Source: Lycium barbarum (lineage: Eukaryota; Streptophyta; Magnoliopsida; Solanales; Solanaceae). From it: 64,000 bases of DNA. Position numbers and translations under genes: made by a program. Shown one piece after another: positions 1 through 10,794 of the stretch (the stretch's first letter is position 1; each line of letters begins with the position of its first letter). The stretch covers positions 116,173,601 through 116,237,600 of the forward strand of contig NC_083339.1 in assembly GCF_019175385.1 (NCBI RefSeq). Direction: 5' to 3'. The notes beneath the pieces were generated by a model, which did not search any database, was not told the DNA's origin, and saw only the letters and a list, made by a program, of their open reading frames with translations.

Positions 1-1410
1 CTGCACGGGTAAAAAACGTGTGAAACATTGAGTCGATAATATTGATCAATTTTTGTGTCCTTTAAAATTATATTATGTTGATAATAAAATTATTCGTATT
101 GGATAAAATTGAATAATTTGATAATTACTTTTAGAATATACATAAGCTAAAGTTTATTATTATAAGTGCGATAGTATTTGACGTCAGATATATTCGTGCG
201 AGGCACGAACATAGAGATTATTATCTATATTATTATAAAAGCATAAATATAAATATTGGTTGACCAAAATAACCTTAAATTATTGAACGGCTTTAATACC
301 CTTATTATTACTACTAATGTTACTAATTACTAATTCTATTTCAATTGAACTACCTCCCTTACTATTACTACTAACATTAATAATTACTAATTATATTTCT
401 ATTCAACTACCTAACTTTATTACTACTAACAATGTCGTCTATTACTTCTAAAACTTACAAATCCTATTTCTGAACTGCCTACAACCCTTACTAACTAATC
501 CTATTTTTGTTGGACTAACTAATTGAGCTTGAAAATCATAGAACACAATGCATGTAATATTTATTCAATGCATATATGTAGCTTATGATGCGTTTGTCTA
601 TCTTTTAGGGCCATATTTCTGCTATTACTAGGTCTACGTGCAAGTAGAAATTTATCATTTTTATATATGTTTTATAATATTAGACAGAGATACATCTGCA
701 ACGCGCACTTATGATATATGATTCGACAGATCTAAATACGCATGGACGGTCATATAGCACATGTGTTGAGTCATACACAGTGATAATTAATATAGGACAT
801 GTGTTGAGTCATTGAGTCATATATCACAGTGATAATTGTTGGTTGGATACGAGGATTTGGAGTGCAGTTTATAGTTCACGTGAATTTAATAGCTTTTGTT
901 CAGATCCTATATATGTATTAAATTTTTTTATTAAATATTTATAAATATATAATTGTGAACACAATTGTTACTGTATGTTAACTTGAGGTCGTTATAAGAA
1001 CTCATACGCTTCAAATCCTAGATCGTCGCATAAAAGCACGAATATAAAAGCTGGTTGATCAAAATATTCTTTAAATAAAATTGAACGACTTTTATACCCT
1101 TAATTATTTAAATTATTTTTTAGAAGAAGTCATAAGAAAAGGATTCAACTGAAAATTTTACACGTTAAAGATAAAGAGTTGTAGTAGAATAGGAATTCAA
1201 TTGTGGTAGAAGAAGAGTTCAGAATGAAAAAGGAATTGGTTTTGGAGAAGGCAACGTATTTATCATGTAAGAAAAAGGGATGAGCAATAAGGAATCAAAT
1301 TAGTAATATTTCTTGAATTTTGTTTTATGTTTTTCGTTATTTTTTCCTTTTAAAATTTAGTGGTATGTTTCCCTGGAATACCCATGTGCTTTGTTAACAA
1401 TAATTTTATA

Positions 1411-1442
<32 letters not shown>

Positions 1443-2970
1443 TGATTCTTTTGATAATTAATATATTGTTTGGAAAATCAAAGTCCTGTAAGGTTTATCA
1501 AATTAATAAAAAATGGAGGGGATTATACCATATTCTTAGACTAAACATTGTGTCGATGGGAGATTATGAGACCAAATATTTGTGCCTAATGGAATTACAG
1601 TAGTCATTTTATATAATTATTCAATATATTTAAGGTTTTCTCTTTCAATATAAATTATTTGAAGAGTACAAGTAATATAACAGTTGTTAGCCTAAAGGTT
1701 TATTAATTCACTTATTTTGCGAGTTCTAATGACAATTTAATATCAAAATTTAAGAGACCTGCAATATTTACAAATCTCTCTAATAGTATTATTTATAGAT
1801 TAATTGAAAGTCTAACTACACATAAATTCTGAGTTTCAAGAATATTAGGATCTTCCAACTGTTTTTTCTTATGGGAAGCAACAATCCTCCTAACATTTAA
1901 GGGCACAACCAATTTCATTCAGCCACCAAATATTTAAACGAATTGGAGACTATCTAATAAATATATAATTATTAGTACTTTCTCACTTTCTCATTTATTA
2001 ATTAAAAATATTCTGTTATAAGTAAAGACATAATAATCTTCTTTAGGTAGGTTTTGGAAACGACACAATGCATGTCAGGATTTTTTGTGTGTGTTGTTGC
2101 AATAATTTCATATCTAGTTGTAAATACAAAATTGTTTTATCATCAATGTTGTGTGCTTCAACAATTTCATATAGAGTTGTACTTTAGTATCTAACCGTCA
2201 ATGTTGTGTGCTTCAACTCAGCATCAACTTTTAACTATTCTATTTTGCAGCATAACAATCCCATTTGATAAATAAGAACCGACAAAAACATGAAATTCTA
2301 CCCCAATCAAAATTTGTTGTGGGAGAAGTATGAGATTGATATTATTATTTTTAAAAGTGGTAAAATTTTAGTTGAGGCACAAATAATAGTAGGTGATTTC
2401 TTCTTATCTATCAAATTTTGGTGAACAGAATTAGTCGATATCTCTGCTGGTGGGAGGTAACAGATGTCCTGTAAAATTAATCAAAATACACAAGCTGCCC
2501 GGACACACAATTATTAACAAAAGAGCTGAAACTTGCACTTTCTATGTTTTTAGATTTTTACTTTTAACTTAAACAAATGTTTTAAAATTATGTATTGTGT
2601 TAAAAGTTTATTCTCTTTATACATAAATTTTATGCTAATTGTAGGAGTTACACTTGCGAGAACATATAAGACATAAAATAAAAAGAGCGCAAATTCTATT
2701 AAGATAAGAGTACGAGCATCTATATTATTTGTTTCACTTGGTTAAATGGAGTATGAAAACTTTGAGTTCTCACCTATGATGAGTGAAACTTCTGATCCAT
2801 ATAATTCGCGTGAAATATTTATGGACGAACATGCTACCACATATATTTTTTCTCAGAGTATATTTAATGGGATAACTACGTGATATAACAAACATATAGT
2901 GGGTATTGACATTTAGTAGTTATAGTTTAACTTAATTACTTCTTATAGCAAATATTTGTGTATTAATACC
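1..2970. other. AT-rich intergenic region, no gene seen
   Basis: No convincing coding exon is visible. The stretch holds diverged internal duplications. The segment near 237-305 (containing ttgaccaaaataacctt) recurs in degraded form at about 1031-1110. A phrase acatgtgttgagtca occurs twice near 758-815. A unit of about 60 bp ending in tgttgtgtgcttcaac is repeated at 2140-2220. A TA-rich microsatellite lies at 1408-1440. It is probably old, decayed transposon sequence, but no termini or target duplications could be identified. Confidence 0.6.
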
Positions 2971-2987
2971 ATTTAGTAACTATATAT

Positions 2988-3430
2988 ATATATATATAGA
3001 ATACTCATCCCACTATTCACTTCCAACCCATCCCTGCCATCTCTCTCCCCCCTCTTCTCCCCACTGCTCCGCCGCCGGCCACCACCGTCGCAGCTCCGGC
3101 GAAAATGCCGTGCCCCTTCACCACCGTCACTGCCAGCCCCTTCCCCTTTTTCCTTTCTTCTCTGGCCGTTCGCTTTTTTCCTTTCTTCTCCGGCGCCAAA
3201 AAGGAAAAAAAAAAAACTCAGATCTACGCGCGGAAAAGCGCCAATAGCGACGGATCTAAGCATTGTTGGAAGCAAAAACGAAAAAAAGCTCAGATCTACG
3301 ACGGATCTGCAGTGCAACCGATGGTGGCTTCTCCGGAGAAGAAGAAAAAAACTCAGATTTACGTCGGAAAAAAAATGTCTTCGTTGTATTAGCCGGAATT
3401 TTTTCCGGTCAGATCTGGAAAAAATCTAGA
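2988..3430. other. GC-rich island with repeated 'cagatctacg' motifs
   Basis: The composition changes sharply from AT-rich flanks to C/G-rich sequence (3010-3200). This is followed by several copies of a ctcagatctacg-like motif near 3218, 3290 and 3352, interspersed with poly-A runs. ORFs exist on both strands but are low-complexity (Arg/Gly/Lys or Pro/Phe rich) with no recognisable domain. It could be a 5' UTR-like fragment or part of a non-autonomous transposon that includes the tandem array immediately downstream. I see no evidence for a protein-coding gene. Confidence 0.4.
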
Positions 3431-3436
3431 TTTTCG

Positions 3437-3710
3437 CTGTATTTGTTGTATATTTACCGTGTATACAATATTTTTCGTTTGTATTTGTTGTATACATACC
3501 GGAAAATATGGCGTACTTGTTAATTTTTTGGTGTATCTATATTGTATACAGTATTTTTCGCCTGTATTTGTTGTATACATACCGGAAAATATGGCATATT
3601 TGTTAATTTTTTGGTGTATGAATGTTTTATACTGTATTTTTCGTCTGTATCTGTTGTATAAATACCGAAAAATATGATGTATTTGTGTAATTATTGGTGT
3701 ATATGTATTC
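3437..3710. repeat. Tandem array, ~83-bp unit, about 3 copies
   Basis: The phrase tgtatttgttgtatacatac followed by cggaaaatatgg starts near 3481 and 3564 and in diverged form at 3647, giving a period of about 83 bp. A partial copy lies at 3437. Each unit also contains a gtatttttcg(t/c) block and ttaattttttggtgtat. The ORFs in this region are by-products of the repeat. Confidence 0.8.
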
Positions 3711-3717
3711 ATTTTTT

Positions 3718-3842
3718 ACTTGTTGTATTCATGAATACAACAAGACAATTTATGAATACAGATAGTTATTTTATGAATACAGTTGAAAAAAAAATTGTTG
3801 TATTCATGAATACAGCTAAAAAAAAATTGAATACACAAGTGG
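3718..3842. repeat. Short repeats and palindromes of 'atgaatacag'
   Basis: The palindrome ttgtattcatgaatacaa occurs near 3722 and 3798, and atgaatacag-type decamers recur about five times across 120 bp. It lies directly downstream of the 83-bp array and is probably part of the same repetitive unit. Confidence 0.65.
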
Positions 3843-3849
3843 AAGCTGG

Positions 3850-4520
3850 GCTGATTTGCTACAGAACGTAAATATTGAAACATTAGTTATGCAGCTTGAT
3901 TAAACCCCAAATGTTTGCTATTTATGTAAAATGCTCATATTTAATTTCTTCGGCAAACAAATGATTGATATTTTTTAATTTTGCGTAATAGTAATTTTGA
4001 GCATAATGTAAATAGATAAAATATATGGTCACGAGCTCAATTCCTATTATATTGTTTAGTTATTTTAGTCATACTATGTTCTTCCATGTAGGTAAAACAT
4101 AAAGGATATATACCAAAAATAATATTTTAATGAGAAGTATTAAGTGGTTACGAACAAATACTATTTTAGAATCTTATAAAATAAATAATATGTAATTTCA
4201 AATAACATCACCTAACTTTTGAAAGATCGACAGGCACGTTCATAGATACTAGTACTATACGTACGTACATACAGTGATAAAGATTCTACAAAATAAACTA
4301 ATTAATGCCAGCCAACGTAAGTTGCCATGTTCATGAGAACCCCTAATCCAAGGAATATTTTATAACCAACATAAAGAAAAAGGAACTCGATGGACTCCAG
4401 AAACTTTGATCCTTTTAATAAATATTTCCCTATTCAGAGTTTTTTTTTTTTTTTTGAGGGGGTTGTTGGTGGTGGGGGGCGGTGGTTGTTCTCAATCTTT
4501 TGCCGTCAATAAGCCAATCC
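3850..4520. other. AT-rich spacer
   Basis: No gene is seen. A poly-T run at about 4440-4455 precedes a G-rich patch just upstream of the BAHD pseudogene start. Some of this may be the ancestral promoter of that gene. Confidence 0.45.
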
Positions 4521-4522
4521 TA

Positions 4523-6061
4523 ATGACCAAGTTGGAGATTCAAATCCAGACAAGGAAAATGTTAAAGCCCTCAACTCTTACCCCGAATCATCTTCGGACC
4601 CTCAATCTTTAATTGTTTGATATGCCGGATCCTAGTAACTATGTAACAATTCTGTTTCACTATTTGCCAAGCAGTGAATTTAACAATACGGCAGAAAATA
4701 GTGATAAGCTGCAGAAATCTTTGGCTAAGACATTAGCCAAGATTTAATAAATATGACATTTCAACTCACTGGTATGACCAAGGTGTCGATTATATATGTT
4801 GAAACCCGAGTCAATGCGGAGAATTTGGAATCCAAGTGAATACAATCAATTGTGGTGTGGCCTAGTCACGGGTATACAAATTTCACACATGGTAGCAGAT
4901 AGTTTCAATTTAGCAACATTTGTCAGCGAATGCGCACACAGACTGGAAAGAAGACATTTGACAATAATTTTTTTTTTGTTGTCATAGATAGGTTATTATT
5001 GCAAAAAATGTTTTTGGCAACAACATTTTTTGTTGTTGCATAAACTTTTCCTAACGGTTGTTATTGCAACGACGTGCAATAACTTTTTTTTTAATTGTCA
5101 AAAGTACTTTTTGCAATAATAATAAATATTATATGACAACAAAATTAAATTTTTTGCAACAAAAAAAAGTTCATTTATAAAAGATTCATTATATATGTCA
5201 ACAATAAAACTAAGTTGTTGTCATTGACTTTTGCGAACTATATTATTTTTTTGCCAAAAGAGCTATTGCAATTTCTATAAATTGTTGTAGCGACACGTTA
5301 ACCAAACAGGGACAACAAAAGATTGTCTCCTGGATTTTGGTCATTTGTCGTCCCTCTTTCCCACAAGAGTACTGCCACTAGAACATCATCAATTTTCTCC
5401 ACTGCCTTCCGAAATAGTCAGCCCTAAGATTGTCACAAAGAGGTTTGTTTTTGATGCTATATCGCAATAGCAAAGCTCAAAGAGACATAATAAATTCTAG
5501 TGCCCCATTCATGAAACCGACTCGAGTGATGGCCGTTCTGTCGTTAATATGGAAAGTTCTTGCAGGCATTTCCTCAACCAAACATGGCCATTCAAGGGAC
5601 TCTTGTTTAACATTTCCTATTAATGTGAGGGGAAAATCAAAATTACCATCTTTAGAACATGCTCTTGGAAATTTTTGCATATCTGGAATTGCAACTTTTG
5701 AGGCAAACCAGTACTCATCTTGACAGGAGTTAAATGACTTTGTTAACTTAGTAGGAAGCACAACAAGGGACACATCAATAGGCATTGGTAAGGCGAGCAT
5801 CGATGATATTGCCTCTATGATTGTTGATGTAAACAGAGAATTTCTAAGCAAATTTGGTCAAAAAGACGAGATGGACATTTATGAAGCAGACTTTGGTTGG
5901 GAAAGCCATTATGGGTGAACAGTTCTAGCAGAAGTTTTGAAGTAATTATTCTGATGGACACAAAAGATGGTGAAGGAATAGAAGTATGGGTTAGTTTAAA
6001 GGAGAATAACATAGCTGAATTCGAGAGAAGTCCTGATATTTTGTCCTCTATACATATATAA
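4523..6061 (+). pseudogene. BAHD acyltransferase pseudogene
   Basis: Fragments in several frames read in order as a BAHD (vinorine synthase / acylsugar acyltransferase-like) enzyme. The N-terminus begins at 4523 (MTKLEIQ, then KPSTLTPNHL). An LFD..SNYV segment with an LQKSLAKTL helix follows at about 4612-4740. The catalytic HxxxD motif appears as HMVAD near 4890. LDFGHLSSLFPTR is at about 5330, APFMKPTRVMAV near 5505, and the structural DFGW motif at 5888-5899. The C-terminal IEVWVSLKENN...ILSSI ends at the stop at 6061. BAHD enzymes use acyl-CoA to acylate alcohols or amines in the cytosol. Here the reading frame is broken by at least four frameshifts or stops and by an inserted repeat of about 350 bp at 4955-5315, so no enzyme can be made. 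The family call rests on motif order; the substrate cannot be inferred. Confidence 0.85.
4955..5315. mobile_element. Repeat insertion rich in 'ttgcaacaac' motifs
   Basis: The segment separates the HMVAD part of the BAHD relic from its LDFGHLSSLF part. It consists of many direct and inverted copies of gcaacaac/gttgttgc-like words, including a hairpin centred near 5027 (gcaacaac, spacer attttttg, then ttgttgc). Such subterminal-repeat structure is typical of CACTA-type or other DNA transposon ends. No clean termini or target duplication could be fixed, so the class is uncertain. Confidence 0.5.
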
Positions 6062-6617
6062 AATTCGAAATTAGCATTTTTATTCATCGATTTGGATAAA
6101 ATGAGACTGCTGTGTTGTTTACTGTATCTTCCTAAGGATGTCATCTTTTTCCTTCACGTTGCTTCTTGTTGAAAGATCATTCATATATATTAGTAGTAAT
6201 TTTTTTTTTAAACAATGCATATTAGTTAACATATCATGCATTAATTTACTGCAACGTTATGCAGTAATTTTAACCATAGTTAGATAGTGGAGCATAAATT
6301 TCGGATTACAACGAGTACAATTATCCAACAAATTGGTGCTTAAAAGTAGTGCTTTAGTGCTCCGTAAGGAAAGCTACATATTGGCTATTGCACCATTTTC
6401 CATATGTACATGTATGAAGATTATACACAAACAATTATTAATGTAGTGCGAGCACTGCACCATCAAACTCCGTGTAAGCAAAGTTGCCTGTTCCCCCATT
6501 ATCAACTTCACATCTCTTTATATACGTACAGTAAGTGATACAGATACAGATTCTATAAAAAAATAAAAAAACATAAGCAGAGTAGCAAAAGCTAAACAAC
6601 TCGAAGTGACTTTAACT
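6062..6617. promoter_or_regulatory. Spacer and putative promoter of SDR copy A
   Basis: AT-rich sequence lies between the BAHD relic and the first dehydrogenase exon. A tttatatac TATA-like box at about 6518-6526 lies roughly 95 bp upstream of the ATG at 6618. This is a position-based guess only. Confidence 0.35.
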
Positions 6618-7000
6618 ATGTGGATTTTCAATAGAAAAGGGGCATCTGGATTTTCATATTCCTCCACTGCTGAAGATGTTACCCATGGAATCGACGGCTC
6701 TGGTCTCACTGTCATTGTACTGGTCTGTTTTCACCCATCGGATATTCACGTTGAAAATTGCTTATAGTTTTGGATTCCTGAAATATATGTCCCTCTTTAT
6801 ACTGTCATGTTATCTTTAACTACACTTAAAAGATTCCTGTCCAACACTACGCCTCATATCGCGTGTAAGTAAACGACTAGCTTTGCGTCCATTGTGTTCA
6901 CTGCTCTGTTTTTTTTTTTTTTTTTTTTCTAAATCTGCATGGATTCCAAGAAATTTTAGGTCTTTCATGGCCGCTTTCCTCCATGTGACTTTAGGTTTTA

Positions 7001-7262
7001 CCCTCTCTATCCCATATTAATTGTCCACATTACTAAAAATATCCGTCCTAAAATACTTGTCAATTTACAAAACCAAAATAGATTAATTAAATTTTTCCTA
7101 TTTTGTCCGTAGCATTAATTGTTTTTTAAAGTAACCAATATTGATTAGAGTGAAATATATTGGAGAGGGATAAAAGTAATATAGTAAAACTACACTTTTA
7201 TTTATGATTTCTTAAAGGGCGCGTAAAGGGGAAGATGGACAAGTAATAGGGGATGGAGAGAG
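7001..7262. mobile_element. Stowaway-type MITE in intron 1 of SDR copy A
   Basis: It begins ccctctctatcccatatta after a TA and ends ggggatggagagag before a TA. The ends are imperfect inverted repeats of the cTCCCTCC..CCCATA type, and the interior is AT-rich and non-coding. This matches Tc1/Mariner-derived Stowaway MITEs with TA target duplications. Confidence 0.7.
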
Positions 7263-7432
7263 TAGTGCATTCTTACATATTTTACTCTATTTGTTTTACT
7301 TGTACTTTTTGTCGAATGCCATTATTTTGTTGATGTTGTCTAATTTTTGTATGAACACATTATCCACATTTCCAGGACATTCATCTTGTACTTGTAGATA
7401 GAGGCCTATAAGGCATTGTTGGTTTCATAACT

Positions 7433-7957
7433 TGTATACAGTAAAAATTGGGTATATGCAAGATCGGTGAGACCGGGGGCCGAGGGTAGGACCAAATGAG
7501 TACGAGTATGTTCGGTCTTTTCTTCAGACCGGGGGGATTGCACCGAAGGCGGCTGACCCGAGATGAGAGAAGTGTATCCGTTGATCCGGCATCACCGAAC
7601 CAAACTCAACGTGGCCATTAGTCTGGTTTCTCCATGTCCGAACTTATTGTGGCCATTGGTCCAGTTTACCAGTTGCGGTGCTGCCACGCGTCAAGACCGT
7701 TCTGTCATTTTGTACTGACAACCGTACAGGTGTCAGACCGTATGGTTCTATTTATCCTTTTAGGGTTTCTTTATTTTAAAAGGCTTTGTATTGTATTCAA
7801 GGCCCATGAGGCAAACCTATAAATAGAGGACATTTTCCTACTGTTAGGGGTTGACTTTTGAGATCTAGAACATTGTAATAGAAAAATATATTGAAGCTCC
7901 CTCTCTCTCTCTCATTTTAGTCCGGATTTGAAGTATACTTTGGCTTGTTCATCCACT

Positions 7958-8039
<82 letters not shown>

Positions 8040-8215
8040 TTAGCTCAATCACCAATATCAATATATTTATTCTAGGCGAAAACTTACATACCTATATATA
8101 TTATTACAAATAAGTCCAAATCAATTTCATATCAACCGAATGATAGATTAAAATTCAGCCACATATCCTATACCTCACTTACAAATTCAATTGTTACCGA
8201 AATTCAGGGTAAACA
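7433..8215 (+). repeat. 5' LTR of the Tat element
   Basis: The LTR is 783 bp and starts TG and ends CA. A good TATA box, cctataaatagagg, lies at about 7816-7829. A (TA)n tract of about 75 bp spans 7960-8035. It differs from the 3' LTR by scattered, mostly C-to-T/G-to-A changes, as in methylated DNA, and by the much longer TA tract. Confidence 0.92.
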
Positions 8216-8240
8216 GTTTGACGCTCACCGTGGGGCTAGG
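8216..8240 (+). other. Primer-binding-site region of the Tat element
   Basis: The sequence directly after the 5' LTR, gtttgacgctcaccgtgggg, is the expected position of the minus-strand primer site. Similar leaders ending caccgtggggc are common in Tat-lineage elements. The matching tRNA was not determined. Confidence 0.5.
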
Positions 8241-8329
8241 ATAATAGTGCTTTTTTAATCTCTGCTTCTACCTCCTTATACCCGTTTGATTACAGAATCT
8301 TTTGCTAATTTCTATCAATAAAAGGACAA

Positions 8330-9580
8330 ATGGCAAGCAGCGGACAGTCTGGTCATGTCAACAACAACGAGATTGTGGCCGAAAACGAGAATAGTGGGTT
8401 ATGAAACCCATATCCAATCGACCCAAACTCTGTTGATTCAAGGGAAAGCCTCAACCGGCAGAACACCGTGAACCAGGAGAAGGCCACCTTACCGGCCACT
8501 GATCCCTTGAATACTCATAACTCAATTACTTTATCTCGGGCGCAAGGCCGGAAAGCACCAGATACTCCAGATGAGATTAACTTAGGTTTAATTTTTGAAA
8601 TGTTGCAGGAACAAGGAACCGCCATAGCCGAACAGGGAATTGCAATAGCTCAGTTTTAAAGCAAAAATGATAAGGTAGCCCCGGAAAGGTCAAAATGCGT
8701 CACCGAACCAAGAAGGGATGAAACACGGATAGTCGAGAGTAATGGATCGGGAGTCGGTTCATCCACCGAAGTTCTGAAGATGCTCGAAACCTTGTCAAAG
8801 CGGGTAGACTCAACTGAGAAGAGGGTGGAAACATATAACTCTCGGGTGGATCAGATCCCGGGGGCTCCTCCGATTCTAAAAGGGCCGGATTCGAATAGGT
8901 ACATCCAAAGGCCTTTCCCTCCAAGTGTAGCTCCGAAGTTGATCTCGAAAAGGTTCAAGATGCCAGATATCCAGAAATACGACGGTACAAAGGACCCACA
9001 AAAGCATGTGACTTCGTACACATGTGCCATAAAAGGCAACGATGTCGAAGAGGATGAAATTGAGTCCGTTTTGCTGAAAAAATTTGGGGAAACGCTATCG
9101 AAGGGGGCGCTGACCTGGTATGACCATCTGCCTGAGCATTCAATCACTTCCTTTGAAATGCTCGCAAATGCGTTCATAAAAGCCCATGCCGGGGCTAAAA
9201 AGGTGCAGGCCCGGAAGGCGGACATCTTCCGCATAGCCCAAAGGGATGATGAATTACTACGAGAATTTGTGAACTGTTTCCAAAGGGAACAGATGGAGCT
9301 CTCTCCGGTTTCGGAGGAATGGGCTGCACAAGTTTTTACCAAAGGGCTTAATCCTCGGAGCTCGACGGCCTCATTCAAACTGAAAGAATTTTTTTTGGAA
9401 TATGAGGCTGTAACCTAGGCAAATTTTCATAACAGGTACGAATCAAAGATTCGGGTAGAGGATGACCAACTCGAGCTCCCCCCAGAACCCGTAAATATGA
9501 GCAAAAACTCTGAAAGGTCGAGAAAAGCTTACGAGCCAGAGATGCGATCATCGAGGGAAAGATACCGGCCATACTCTCAT
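8330..9580 (+). pseudogene. gag: gag of the Tat element (broken)
   Basis: One frame runs from the ATG at 8330 to about 9580 with in-frame stops at 8402, 8657, 9416 and about 9578. The readable part contains the plant retrotransposon gag core, with KYDGTKDPQKHV..Y near 8975, ALTWYDHLP near 9109 and a following helical segment FREQMELS / FTKGLN. A C-terminal basic stretch follows. No CCHC zinc knuckle is seen. Gag would form the cytoplasmic virus-like particle. Frame conservation shows that decay is mainly by point nonsense mutation rather than indels. Confidence 0.85.
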
Positions 9581-9617
9581 TAAAAAAAACCAGGCTTAAG
9601 GTCGGAGAAGTTAAGGG

Positions 9618-10331
9618 TTGGCCCCAGTCATTTCTCTGGTCGTGGTGATAAACGGGCTGAGCACCCATCGAACAGTCGAGGTCTATCGTTTAGAAGCGAT
9701 GTCGGGAGTTTGGCTAGCAATAAAGACTCACCAAGGATATTGGAGTATAACTTCAACATCAATACCTCAGATCTCGTCTCGTCTTCGAGAATTTCTGAGT
9801 GAACGAGCTAAAAGCCATTACAAGGAAAGGGAATCTCACAAATGGGCTGAACTGGTGGAACCTCAGCATATAATCAATATGATAATCGGGGGAACAGATG
9901 CTTCTCAAGGACCGGTGATAAAACGAACGAAGGTTTCCGTCGTGCGTGAGAAGCATAGCTGGGATTACGTACTCGAGGGTTCCATCTCTTTCAGCAATGA
10001 GGATGCAGAAGGCATCATTCAACCGCACAATGATGCATTGGTAATTTCTATTCTTATTTTTAAATCACAAGTTAAACGTATTTTAATTGACCCAGGTAGC
10101 TCGGCCAACATCATCCGGTGGAGAGTGGTTAAACAGCTAAGGTTACTAGACCAGATTGTGCCGGAAGCCCGAGACGGCACCATTCAACAGACGGTGTTCT
10201 ATGTCATCGAAGGAGATATGAAGTATAATGCTTTGCTTGGTAGACCATGGATTCATAGCATGAGAGTGATGTCATCGATGCTACATCACTTGCTGAAGTT
10301 CCCAAACCCAGGGGGGATAAAAACCATCTGA
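9618..10331 (+). pseudogene. pro: Aspartic protease region of the Tat element
   Basis: The ORF contains the retropepsin motif IDPGSSANII at about 10087-10116. The active-site triplet is Asp-Pro-Gly rather than Asp-Ser/Thr-Gly, a variant often seen in Tat-like elements. The second half includes a YNALLGRPWIH segment near 10225, the conserved flap/C-terminal part of the domain. It would cleave the Gag-Pol polyprotein. The frame continues into the RT linker through stops at 10329, about 10440 and about 10473. Confidence 0.85.
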
Positions 10332-10794
10332 GGTGAACAGCCCGCTGCAAAGGAGATGTTCGCGGTCGAGGAAGCTCTACTCTTTCCTAAAAAATCGGAT
10401 CTAAGAGATGATGAATCAGTCGGAGGCAAGGACACCAAATAGCAACTAAAGGATACGGGTTCGATAGCGGAGTAGAAGGGGTCGGACCCGATGGATGAAG
10501 AGGATGATTTCGGCGTACCCAGATCGTTCGTATTACCGGATGACTTGGATGCAACCGAATCTACCGCGGAAGCGCTGGAACAAGTCTTCTTGTTCGAACA
10601 TTTACCGGAAAGAAAGGTATACCTGGGCACAGGGTTAACCTCGAAGGTCAGGAACAAGCTAATTAAATTTCTTCAAGCTAATGCCGATTGTTTTGCATGG
10701 TCCCATATAGATATGACAGGTGTGCCACCGGAGGTGACGACTCATAAGCTCAGCCTCAATGGGAGCTTCCCCCCCGTGAAACTGAAAAGGAGGC
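10332..10794 (+). pseudogene. pol: RT N-terminal part, interrupted by a solo LTR
   Basis: The segment DLDATESTAEALEQV through VTTHKLSLN...VKLKRR is the connector and first palm region of a Ty3/gypsy reverse transcriptase, in the same frame as the protease. It ends exactly at the solo LTR insertion (duplicated GAGGC at 10790-10794) and resumes at 12344 with RPMVEPKHSF. Confidence 0.85.

Noticed and set aside
180..215. Possible Helitron-like 'cgtgcgaggcacgaac' hairpin
   Set aside because: A short hairpin is present but no CTRR end, A/T insertion site or Rep/helicase sequence could be shown.
5477..6144. Minus-strand ORFs of 109-124 aa
   Set aside because: They are shadows of the plus-strand BAHD relic, whose motifs are on the other strand.
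7928..8113. ORF of repeated Ile-Tyr
   Set aside because: It is a translation of the (TA)n microsatellite in the 5' LTR.
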